A DNA stretch of 52,734 nt from DASXYU01 sp036502295 (lineage in GTDB: Bacteria > Actinomycetota > Actinomycetes > Mycobacteriales > Jatrophihabitantaceae): positions 1 to 52,734 of the forward strand of contig DASXYU010000063.1 in assembly GCA_036502295.1 (NCBI GenBank), in the 5' to 3' direction. The position numbers were made by a program, and so were the translations under genes. This document shows positions 8,378-15,526 of this stretch, piece by piece (positions within the stretch are counted from its first letter, which is position 1; every line of letters starts with the position of its first letter). The notes under the pieces were generated by a model. It saw nothing but the letters and a program-made list of their open reading frames with translations, was not told the origin of the DNA and did no database searches.

Positions 8378-10545
8378 CGGACGTTGATCACGATCTTGCT
8401 CGACTTGGCAGCAGCGGTTGCCGTTCCCGGGTAGGTGACCGTGATGGTGTGCCTGCCCCGCTTGAGCTTCGGCAGGGTGATCACGACCTTGCCGTTGCGC
8501 ACGGTGCCCGAGGCACGCTTCTTGCTCTTACCATCGACCGCCGTGACCTTGGCACCGTTCACGGTCGCGCCCTTCGCCTTCACCGTGACGGTGAGCTTGG
8601 CGCGGGTGTTCGGGTGTACCGCGGCAGGCCTCTTCGTCACCTTCAACGTCGAGGCGACCTTCGCGACGGTCACCTTGTAGGTCGTGGAACTTCCGGCGAC
8701 GGTGGCGGTTCCGCTGAAGGTGAAGGTGATCGTGTGCTTGCCTGCCGCGAGCTTCGGCAGCGTCAGGACAGCCTTGCCGGCATGCACCGTTGCGCCGGCG
8801 ATCGCTTTGCCACCTGTGCTTGCTGCGACCTCGCCGCCGTCAGAGGAGCCGGTCGAGGTGATGGTCACTGTGACGGTCGGGCGGGCGGCCGTAGTCGGCT
8901 TCGCCGGCGCAACCTTGCTCACCGCCGCCGTCGAGGACATCTTCGCCACCACGATCGAGGCGCTGCCCGTTCGGTTGGCGAACTGGCCCACTGCCGTGAT
9001 CGGGCCAGCCCCCGGGGCGGAACTGACCGTGATCGACGGCGTGGTGAACGTTCCTGACGCCGAGGCCGTCCCCGAATAGGTCTGACCCTGAAAGGTGACA
9101 CTCACCGCTTCGGCGTTCGCGAGGCCGGAGACCGTGATCACGAGCGGCGAGCCCCCCACCGCTGTGGTGGCCGAGGGCGTGACGGTGAGGGTTGCTGCTG
9201 CCAGGACGCTGGTGTCGACGCTGCTGCTCGTCGTGCCATCAGAGACCGTCACGGTTGAGATTCCCGTGCTCGATGGCAGCGACAGGTGCAGCGTCGCCGC
9301 ACCGGAGCCGTCGGTCGCGACCAACGACGTCGTCGCCCCCTGTGTGACGCAGGCTCGTGTCTGCGGCTCGAAGCCGCTCACCTGGTAGGTCGCGCTCGTT
9401 CCACCCTGCACGTAGCCGGAGGGACCGCTGATCGCAGGCGACGATGCGGCAATGGGAAGCCACCGCAGCACTGGCAGCGCCTGAGCGGTGGCGACGGCAT
9501 AGGAGTTGTACTCGTCGTCGCTGATCCCGTCCTCGGCCGCGACGAAGCCGTCGTTGTCCAGTGCCAGCGCGCCGGCGTCGGCTGTGAACGGCGCGCATGC
9601 GCCGACGTTTGCGAGCTGCCGACCACGCACCCACTCGGCAGCCTTCTCGGCAGCCGGCGTCTGCCCCGACTCCCCGAGTGCCCATCCGGCGAGGCCGGTG
9701 GAGTTGGCGTTGCCGTCCCAGCTGCCGTCCGCGGCTTGCGTGTCAGCGAGCCAGGTCGTCGCGGCGGTGACGACGCCGGCCGCGGTCGTGTTCGTGGCGA
9801 CGAGCGGCTGTAGCTCGAGGACGACCGTGGCTGTGGCGTCGACGTCGGCGGTGAGTCCCTTGGCGTCGCAGGTGGCGTCCAGTGTGTAGTCAGGGCTGTA
9901 TGGATCGCCGAAGTTCTCTGGGAAGTAGCCCGCAGAGCACTGCTGCGTGCCGAGGAAGCCAAGCGTCTCGCTGACAGCCGTCGCCTCGTCCGCACCGTAG
10001 AGACCGTTCACCGCGAAGGCCTGGCCGTAGACGTTGGCGTAGTCGCCGTAGGAACTGTCGTCTTGGATGCGGCCGCTGGGCTGGATCGTCCCCTCAAGTT
10101 GGGCGATGAGGTCTTCACCGCCGAACGCAGTCGGGTCTTCTCCGGCGAGGACGGCGAAGGCAAGCGCCTTGGCCGTCGCGTTCGCGTAGATGCCGTGCTG
10201 GACCAAGGCGTACGGCGGGTTGAAGTCGTATTCGTCGGCGTCTGCGTAACCGCCGGTCTGGACCCCGTCGGCGATGTCAGCAGTCAGCCGCGAGGGGACG
10301 CTGCCGGTGATCGCATCCAGCGTGAGTGCTGTGTCGATCGTGGCGCCGATGTTGTCGTAGTTGCCGTACTGGCTCGACTTCGACTGGAGCGGGCCGTCAG
10401 CGGTCTGGGCGTTGAGCCACGCGACGCCCGCATTGACGGGTGCGGTGTCGTATAGCGGTATCGCGCTAACCGAGGCTGCCGTCAAGGTCATCGACGCGGC
10501 GAGCGCAGCAATCGAGAGAACGGCCGCAGTAGTGCGGATCTTCAT
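8374..10545 (-). CDS. secreted alpha/alpha-barrel (prenyltransferase-repeat) protein with Ig-like domains
   Basis: A 723-residue exported protein, first gene of the riboswitch operon. It has a signal peptide (about 1-29), then a helical region to about residue 365 with squalene-cyclase/prenyltransferase-type repeats such as WLADTQAADGSW and STGLAGWAL. This is the fold of the alpha6/alpha6 barrel of intrinsic factor and transcobalamin. Tandem Ig-like beta domains follow; the last two (about 548-640 and 642-723) are duplicated, each with a LPKL..G.HTIT.T..GTAT core. No sortase motif or final membrane helix is visible, so attachment may be via the neighbouring anchored protein or the cell wall. 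A corrinoid-capture role is inferred. Streptomyces SCO2321 is the positional equivalent. Confidence 0.85.
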   Translation of the reverse strand: MKIRTTAAVLSIAALAASMTLTAASVSAIPLYDTAPVNAGVAWLNAQTADGPLQSKSSQYGNYDNIGATIDTALTLDAITGSVPSRLTADIADGVQTGGYADADEYDFNPPYALVQHGIYANATAKALAFAVLAGEDPTAFGGEDLIAQLEGTIQPSGRIQDDSSYGDYANVYGQAFAVNGLYGADEATAVSETLGFLGTQQCSAGYFPENFGDPYSPDYTLDATCDAKGLTADVDATATVVLELQPLVATNTTAAGVVTAATTWLADTQAADGSWDGNANSTGLAGWALGESGQTPAAEKAAEWVRGRQLANVGACAPFTADAGALALDNDGFVAAEDGISDDEYNSYAVATAQALPVLRWLPIAASSPAISGPSGYVQGGTSATYQVSGFEPQTRACVTQGATTSLVATDGSGAATLHLSLPSSTGISTVTVSDGTTSSSVDTSVLAAATLTVTPSATTAVGGSPLVITVSGLANAEAVSVTFQGQTYSGTASASGTFTTPSITVSSAPGAGPITAVGQFANRTGSASIVVAKMSSTAAVSKVAPAKPTTAARPTVTVTITSTGSSDGGEVAASTGGKAIAGATVHAGKAVLTLPKLAAGKHTITFTFSGTATVAGSSTTYKVTVAKVASTLKVTKRPAAVHPNTRAKLTVTVKAKGATVNGAKVTAVDGKSKKRASGTVRNGKVVITLPKLKRGRHTITVTYPGTATAAAKSSKIVINVR

Positions 10546-10551
10546 GGATTT

Positions 10552-10576
10552 CCTTCCCGCTGCTGCTACGGGAAGG
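10552..10576 (-). promoter_or_regulatory. ribosome-binding-site sequestering hairpin
   Basis: An 8-bp perfect stem (10552-10559 with 10569-10576) with a 9-base loop lies seven bases upstream of the ATG of the first operon gene. Its downstream strand contains the AAGGA ribosome binding site, so the hairpin would block translation initiation. A second CCUUCCC just upstream could compete for the same GGGAAGG. This is the expected output element of a translational cobalamin riboswitch; no U-run follows, so termination is less likely. Confidence 0.7.
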
Positions 10577-10735
10577 CTCTGGGAAGGGCCGACCCGCTGC
10601 GTACCACGACAGCGATGAGGTCAGACGCTCCGTGGTAGGTATTCCGACTTCCCTCTCGGAGCACAGCTGCGCTGGCTCGACAAGGGTCACGGTTGCGGGT
10701 CAGTGCCGGACTTTCACCGGCTTCCCCCGCCACAG
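10577..10735 (-). promoter_or_regulatory. cobalamin riboswitch controlling the ECF/surface-protein operon
   Basis: On the minus strand the conserved core GGGAAGCCGGTGAAAGTCCGG is followed by ACTGACCCGCAACCGTGA and a B12-box-like AGTCGGAATACCTACC. A P1 helix closes the aptamer (10730-10735 with 10630-10635, one wobble). The 3' P1 strand can instead pair with 10602-10608 (UACCACG with CGUGGUA, seven pairs), a visible alternative fold. Together with the RBS hairpin, this fills most of the roughly 300-base gap between the operon and nrdB. The remainder (10746-10826) holds an AT-rich patch around 10741-10758 that may be the promoter, but I cannot define -35/-10 boxes confidently. Confidence 0.93.
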
Positions 10736-10826
10736 GGCGAATATGGATTTAGTTAACGGCGCAACCCTACGCGATTGGGTGAGGCGGGATGCGCCCGCGC
10801 ACCCCGGCCGAACGATTGAGCGTTGA

Positions 10827-10843
10827 CGACGGCGAAGCCGTCG
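10827..10843 (-). terminator. probable nrdAB terminator hairpin
   Basis: A 7-bp perfect stem (10827-10833 with 10837-10843) with a three-base loop lies 11 bases past the nrdB stop on the minus strand. There is no U-tract, as is common for actinobacterial hairpin terminators. Confidence 0.5.
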
Positions 10844-10853
10844 GATCAGACCA

Positions 10854-11912
10854 TCAAAAATCGTCGTCGAAGCTGACAGTTCCGGTGACGCCGACCTGAT
10901 AGGACGAGACTCGCCGTTCGAAGAAGTTCGAGAGCTCCTGCACATCCTGCAGTTCCATGAAGGTGAAGGGATTCGCCGAGCCGTAGAGCGGCTCGATGCC
11001 GAGCTGGGTCAGCCGCCGGTCGGCGACGTGCTGCAGGTACTCGCGCATGTCGTGCAGCGATAGCCCGGAGACTCCTCCGTCCAGGAGGTCTTCGGCGAAC
11101 TGCGCCTCGCACTCGACGGCCTCGGCGAGCATGTTGCGCACCTGCGTGCGCAGCTCATCGTCGAAGAGGTCGGGCTCCTCGTCGCGGACCGTCTCGACGA
11201 CGTCGAAGGCGAAGGCCATGTGCATCGACTCGTCGCGGAACACCCAGTTCGTCCCCGATGCCAGCCCGTTGAGCAGGCCACGCGACCGCAGGAAGTACAC
11301 GTAGGCGAAGGCGCCGTAGAAGAACAACCCCTCGATGCAGGCGGCGAAGCAGATCAGGTTGAGCAGGAACTGCCTGCGGTCATCCTTCGTCTCCAGTCGC
11401 CGCAGGTCGTGGATTGAGTTGATCCAGCGGAAGCAGAACTCCGCCTTGCGTTTGATCGAGGCGATGTTCTGCACCGCGGCGAACGCTTCGAACCGCTCAC
11501 GCTCATCGGGGACGTAGGTGTCGAGCAGCGTCAGATAGAACTGGACGTGCACGGCCTCCTCGAAGAGCTGTCGGCTGAGATACAGCCGTCCTTCCGGGGA
11601 GTTGACGTGCTGGTAGAGGTTGAGGACGAGGTTGTTCGACACGATCGTGTCGCCGGTGGCGAAGAACGCGACGAGGCGACTCAGCAGGTGCCGCTCGGCC
11701 GGTGTCAGCCGGGCGAGGTCCTTGAGGTCGGAGTGCAGGTCCACCTCCTCCACCGTCCAGGTGTTCTTGATGGAGTCGCGGAACCGGTCGTAGAACTGTG
11801 GATATCGCATCGGGCGCAGGGTCAGATCCATCCCCGGATCAAGCAGGGCATGGCGCGTCTCTACCGCCGCCACAGCTGCTCGTTCGCTCCACACGATGTC
11901 GCTCACTGGCAT
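10854..11912 (-). CDS. nrdB: class Ia ribonucleotide reductase, beta subunit
   Basis: This 352-residue diiron/tyrosyl-radical subunit generates the radical for dNTP synthesis. Iron ligands and radical Tyr are visible: FEEAVHVQFY (E-x-x-H then Tyr four residues on, matching Glu115/His118/Tyr122 of E. coli) and RDESMHMAF. The acidic C-terminus SFDDDF fits the tail that docks on NrdA. I start at the ATG 11912, giving an overlap of ten bases with the end of nrdA; a TTG at 11921 is an alternative. It is the second gene of the riboswitch- and NrdR-controlled nrdAB operon. Confidence 0.94.
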   Translation of the reverse strand: MPVSDIVWSERAAVAAVETRHALLDPGMDLTLRPMRYPQFYDRFRDSIKNTWTVEEVDLHSDLKDLARLTPAERHLLSRLVAFFATGDTIVSNNLVLNLYQHVNSPEGRLYLSRQLFEEAVHVQFYLTLLDTYVPDERERFEAFAAVQNIASIKRKAEFCFRWINSIHDLRRLETKDDRRQFLLNLICFAACIEGLFFYGAFAYVYFLRSRGLLNGLASGTNWVFRDESMHMAFAFDVVETVRDEEPDLFDDELRTQVRNMLAEAVECEAQFAEDLLDGGVSGLSLHDMREYLQHVADRRLTQLGIEPLYGSANPFTFMELQDVQELSNFFERRVSSYQVGVTGTVSFDDDF

Positions 11913-14365
11913 GCCTCGCAAGCCTCGGGGTTCTCCAGCGAGCAGGCGATCGCGGCCGCAGCATCGGTGGTTTCGACAAGCTCAACCGCCGGAGTGTCGG
12001 CAAGCTCCACCACCGAGGTGGTGGCTTGCTGGATGCGGCTCGCCGGCCTGGAGCGCAGGTAGTAGGTGGACTTCAGCCCGGACTTCCAGGCGTAGGCGTA
12101 CATCGAGCTGAGCTTGCCGATGTTCGGTGCGGCCATGAAGAGGTTCAGCGACTGCGACTGGTCGATGTACGGGGCCCGCGCCGCGGCCATGTCGATGAGC
12201 GCCCGCTGCGGCAGCTCCCAGGCGGTGCGGAAGATCCCCCGTGTGGCCTCGGGTAATGCCTCGATGCCCTGTACCGAACCCTCTGCCCGCTTGATCGCCT
12301 CGCGAACCTCCGGCGTCCAGAGGCCGAGCGACTTCAGCTCCCGCACCAGCGCGGTGTTGATCTGCAGAAACTCCCCCGACAGCGTCTCGCGCTTGAAGAG
12401 GTTGCTGACCTGAGGCTCGATGCACTCATAGCACCCGGTGATCGACGCGATGGTCGAGGTCGGCGCGATCGCGATGAGTAGCGAGTTGCGCAGGCCGGTC
12501 GCGGCGATCTTCTCCCGCAGCTCGGACCAACGCCGCGTCTGCACAGGCGTGACACCCCACAGTTCTGGCTGCAGCACGCCGGCGGCCGCGCGGGTCTGCG
12601 CGTACGCCGGATGAGGGCCGTGCTCGGCAGCCAGCTCTGCGGAAACCTCCAGCGCTGTCAGGTAAATCTCCTCCGCGATGCGAGTGGAGACCTCGCGCGC
12701 CTCGGGCGAGTCGAAGGCGAGTCGCAGCGCGAAGAAGACGTCTTGCAGTCCCATCACACCAAGTCCGACCGGGCGCCACTTCGGGTTCGAAGCTGCCGCC
12801 TGCTCCGAGGGATAGAAGTTGATGTCGATGACCCGGTCAAGGAACGGGACTGCCGTGCGCACCGTCTCGCGCAGCTTCTCCCAGTCGACCTCGATGGCGG
12901 TTGAGCCTGTGGTTTCGACAAGCTCAACCACCGGACGCAGGTGCTGGGCGAGGTTGATCGAGCCGAGGTTGCAGACTGCGGTCTCGGCGTCGCTGCTCAC
13001 TTCGATGATCTCGGTGCAAAGGTTGCTCAGGTGCACGGTGTTGCCGGCTACCGCAGTCTGGTTGCACTTGGCGTTGGATGCGTCCTTGAAGACCATCCAG
13101 CCATTGCCGGTCTGCGCGAGCGTCCTCATCATCCGGCCGTACAGATCACGGGCCTTCACCTGGCGCACATAACGGCCCTGCGCCTCCAAGGCCCGGTAGG
13201 CGGTGTCGAAGTCCGCCCCCCAGAGGTCGACCAACTCGGGTGCCTCATCCGGGTCGATGAGCGACCACAGTTCGTCCGCCTCGACGCGGCGCATGAACTC
13301 GTCCGGGATCCAGTTGGCGAGGTTGAGGTTGTGCGTGCGGCGGGCGTCCTCGCCGGTGTTGTCGCGCAGTTCGAGGAACTCCTCGATGTCCGGATGCCAC
13401 GGTTCGAGGTAGACGCAGGCCGCACCCTTGCGCCGTCCTCCCTGGTTCACGGCGACGACGGACGAATCGAGGATTCGCAGCCACGGAACGACGCCGTTGG
13501 ACTCGCCGTTGGTGCCGCGGATCAGCGCTCCGCGCGAACGCACCCGCGACCACGAGATGCCGATGCCGCCCGCGAACTTGCTCAGCTGCGCGACCTGCGC
13601 GTAGCGCGAATAGATCGAGTCGAGTTGGTCGCGTGGCGAGTCGACGAGGTAGCAGGAGGACATCTGCGTGTGCCGCGTGCCCGAGTTGAACAGCGTCGGC
13701 GAGGACGGCAGGTAGGCCAGCGAGGAGAGCAAACGGTAGAAGCCGATCGCCTCGTTCGGCGTGCGCGACAGACCGCAGGCCACGCGCAGTAGGAAGTACT
13801 GCGGCGTCTCGATGACCAGCCGCGCGGAGGGGTGGCGCAGCAGGTAGCGGTCATAGACCGTCCTCAGACCGAAGTACTCAAAGCGGCGGTCCGCCTCGGC
13901 GTCGACGGCGAAGTCGAGTTTGCGAGCGTTGTCCTTGACGAACTTCGCCGTCTCGTCGCCGATCAGCCCTTCAGCGTGACCGAGTCCGATCGATTGACTG
14001 AAAGAGGCGACGCCCTGGTTACGAACCTCCTTGTCGATGTAGCCCGCTAGCAGCCGCGCAGCGAGTTGGGAGTACTGCGGCTCCTCACCGATCAGCTCGG
14101 CGGCGGTCTGGATCGAGAGCCTGTCGAGTTCGGAAGTGGTCGCACCGTCGTAGAGACCGCTGATGGTCTTGGTCGCGATCCGCAGCGGGTCGACGTCCTG
14201 CAGATCGTCGACCCAGCGGTCGACGGCTCGCACGATCTTGTTCACATCGACCACTTCAAGGTCGCCGTTGCGCTTGCGCACGTGCATTGCGGTACGCCGA
14301 GTGGTTGTTTCTGGGGTGGCCTCAGCCGCTGTGTTTTCTGGGGTTGTTCCAACCAAAGCCGTCAT
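11903..14365 (-). CDS. nrdA: class Ia ribonucleotide reductase, alpha subunit
   Basis: The 820-residue catalytic subunit reduces ribonucleoside diphosphates. An N-terminal ATP-cone (about residues 26-115, VRKRNGDLEVVDVNKIVRAVDRWV) gives allosteric activity control. Active-site residues are present: Cys in MSSCYLVDS, Asn-x-Cys-x-Glu in SNLCTEI, Cys in AVCNLGSIN, the paired radical-transfer tyrosines in STYYLR, and a C-terminal CEAC pair for reduction by thioredoxin/glutaredoxin. The ATG at 14365 has AGGAG eight bases upstream. Two loops are replaced by VVELVETT-type peptides encoded by REP-like DNA (near residues 475-485 and in the C-terminal linker), which is unusual in such a conserved enzyme. 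Confidence 0.95.
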   Translation of the reverse strand: MTALVGTTPENTAAEATPETTTRRTAMHVRKRNGDLEVVDVNKIVRAVDRWVDDLQDVDPLRIATKTISGLYDGATTSELDRLSIQTAAELIGEEPQYSQLAARLLAGYIDKEVRNQGVASFSQSIGLGHAEGLIGDETAKFVKDNARKLDFAVDAEADRRFEYFGLRTVYDRYLLRHPSARLVIETPQYFLLRVACGLSRTPNEAIGFYRLLSSLAYLPSSPTLFNSGTRHTQMSSCYLVDSPRDQLDSIYSRYAQVAQLSKFAGGIGISWSRVRSRGALIRGTNGESNGVVPWLRILDSSVVAVNQGGRRKGAACVYLEPWHPDIEEFLELRDNTGEDARRTHNLNLANWIPDEFMRRVEADELWSLIDPDEAPELVDLWGADFDTAYRALEAQGRYVRQVKARDLYGRMMRTLAQTGNGWMVFKDASNAKCNQTAVAGNTVHLSNLCTEIIEVSSDAETAVCNLGSINLAQHLRPVVELVETTGSTAIEVDWEKLRETVRTAVPFLDRVIDINFYPSEQAAASNPKWRPVGLGVMGLQDVFFALRLAFDSPEAREVSTRIAEEIYLTALEVSAELAAEHGPHPAYAQTRAAAGVLQPELWGVTPVQTRRWSELREKIAATGLRNSLLIAIAPTSTIASITGCYECIEPQVSNLFKRETLSGEFLQINTALVRELKSLGLWTPEVREAIKRAEGSVQGIEALPEATRGIFRTAWELPQRALIDMAAARAPYIDQSQSLNLFMAAPNIGKLSSMYAYAWKSGLKSTYYLRSRPASRIQQATTSVVELADTPAVELVETTDAAAAIACSLENPEACEACQ
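11965..12024. repeat. two REP-like repeats inside nrdA (C-terminal linker)
   Basis: Copy A (11965-11992) has GGTGGTT and AACCGCC arms around TCGACAAGCTC. Copy B (11995-12024) is a diverged tandem copy ending in a perfect hairpin, 8-bp arms 12007-12014 and 12017-12024. In the nrdA frame they read as VVELADT and AVELVETT. The same unit with arms GTGGTT/AACCAC recurs at 12908-12934. Confidence 0.8.
12908..12934. repeat. third REP-like repeat inside nrdA (catalytic domain loop)
   Basis: A GTGGTT-TCGACAAGCTC-AACCAC hairpin unit nearly identical to 11965-11992. It encodes PVVELVETTG between the conserved CNLGSINLAQH motif and the EKLRETVRTAV helix, replacing a short surface loop. It keeps the reading frame. 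Confidence 0.8.
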
Positions 14366-14399
14366 GGCTCTACTCCTCGCGAGCTCGAATGTGACGAGT

Positions 14400-14513
14400 C
14401 GCAGCCGCGCCGGGTACTCGGACTCGCAGAGTCGTGCTCCGTCTGAAGCGCGGTTCTGCTCACCGTTGCGGGATCAGTTCCGGACTTGCACCGGATTCCC
14501 CCATCGAGCTGCG
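14400..14513 (-). promoter_or_regulatory. cobalamin riboswitch upstream of nrdAB
   Basis: The minus strand reads GGGGGAATCCGGTGCAAGTC, then CGGAACTGATCCCGCAACGGTGA and a B12 box AGTCCGAGTACCCGGC, all hallmarks of the adenosylcobalamin aptamer. A closing P1 helix is visible between 14508-14513 and 14400-14405 (six Watson-Crick pairs). A B12 riboswitch on nrdABS is established in Streptomyces, where coenzyme B12 shuts off the class Ia enzyme when the B12-dependent class II enzyme can serve. The same logic predicts a class II NrdJ elsewhere in this genome. Confidence 0.93.
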
Positions 14514-14517
14514 TGGC

Positions 14518-14565
14518 ACACCATATGTGGGATCAACAACCGCATCCGGTAACTACATATCGTGT
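14518..14565. promoter_or_regulatory. tandem NrdR boxes
   Basis: Two 16-base sites at 14518-14533 and 14550-14565 match the NrdR-box consensus ACACTATATATAGTGT at 11 and 12 positions by eye. Their starts are exactly 32 bases apart, the three-helical-turn spacing known for NrdR box pairs. They lie just upstream of the riboswitch, where the nrdAB promoter must be, so NrdR repression in response to dATP/ATP is inferred to act on initiation while B12 acts on the leader RNA. Confidence 0.72.
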
Positions 14566-14635
14566 CGGCGTGTCGTTGCGCACGGAGTGGTACCGCGGCA
14601 CATCGTCGCCTTGGCCGGGCCGCCATACTTTGCGG

Positions 14636-15526
14636 GTGTCCGCAACGAGCCCGCGCAGTCTTGAGGACGCCGCGGCGGACGTCGCAGGACCGAGTGCCGT
14701 CGTCGCCACCCGGCTGAGCGAGTCACTCGCAGACCCTGCACGCGGACGCCTCGCCGACTTCGCCCAGTGGCTCGCCTCCTGCCAGCGCACCGCGCTGCCG
14801 GCTGTGCCGAGCCGGGTGCGCCTCGTCCTCATCGGGACGGGCACTCGGGACGCCGCCGTCGCCACGAAGGCTGACGCCCTCGACGTCGCCGTGCGCTACA
14901 CGGTGGCGGACAGCGACAGCGATTCGGCGATCGCCTCGGGGATCGCGATGGCTGATGCCGAGGCAGATGCCGGCACCGATCTGCTGATCCTCGCGCTTCC
15001 CACGCCGGAACCCGGCGACGCGGAGGTTTCGACGCTCGCCGTTGTCTGCGCCTTCGCCGGCGTCGAGCCGGCGAAGGTCCTTGCCCGGGGCGCCGCGGCC
15101 ACGGATCCGGATCGATGGATGGCCCGCCTCGTCGCTGTCCGCGACAAGCGGCTCGAGCTTGTCGGGCACCTCCATGACCCGCCGCGACTCCTCGCCGCGG
15201 CGGACAACGGCGCACTCTCCTTCGCTACGGGCCTGCTGCTGCAATCGGCGGCACGCCGCACCCCGGTCGTCCTCGATGGCGTCGGCGCCCTCACCGCAGC
15301 CCTCGCCGCCAGCGCTGCCGAACCTGCCGCCCCCGGTTGGTGGATTCGTAGCGACACCACGCACGAGCCGGTTGGCGAACTCATCGCGGCGCTCCTGCGC
15401 ATCCCTGCGGTGCTGGGCCTCGACGCGGCGCGGGGCGACGGAACTTCTGGGCTGCTCAGCGTGCCGATCCTCAGAGAATCCGTGACGGTGCCACAGACTG
15501 AGACCTATGAGCGAGGCTCTCAGTAA
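14636..15526 (+). CDS. CobT-like (nicotinate-nucleotide-DMB phosphoribosyltransferase family), degenerate
   Basis: The 296-residue protein shows the outline of CobT, which makes alpha-ribazole phosphate for the lower ligand of cobalamin: RGRLADFAQWLASCQ at the N-terminus, PVVLDGVGALTAAL, and THEPVGELIAALLRIPAVLGLD before RGDGTSGLLSVPIL. In canonical CobT that last motif is RLGEGTGA with the catalytic Glu; here the Glu position is Asp. The DHG and GNTT-type motifs are not recognisable. It may therefore be catalytically altered or have another role. Start GTG 14636 is preferred; the upstream ATG at 14486 would place coding sequence inside the nrdAB riboswitch. The stop overlaps the next gene. 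Confidence 0.68.
   Translation: MSATSPRSLEDAAADVAGPSAVVATRLSESLADPARGRLADFAQWLASCQRTALPAVPSRVRLVLIGTGTRDAAVATKADALDVAVRYTVADSDSDSAIASGIAMADAEADAGTDLLILALPTPEPGDAEVSTLAVVCAFAGVEPAKVLARGAAATDPDRWMARLVAVRDKRLELVGHLHDPPRLLAAADNGALSFATGLLLQSAARRTPVVLDGVGALTAALAASAAEPAAPGWWIRSDTTHEPVGELIAALLRIPAVLGLDAARGDGTSGLLSVPILRESVTVPQTETYERGSQ

Noticed and set aside
14486..14635. Longer N-terminus of the CobT-like protein from ATG 14486
   Set aside because: It would read through the nrdAB riboswitch and NrdR boxes, and the added residues look unstructured; GTG 14636 is more plausible.
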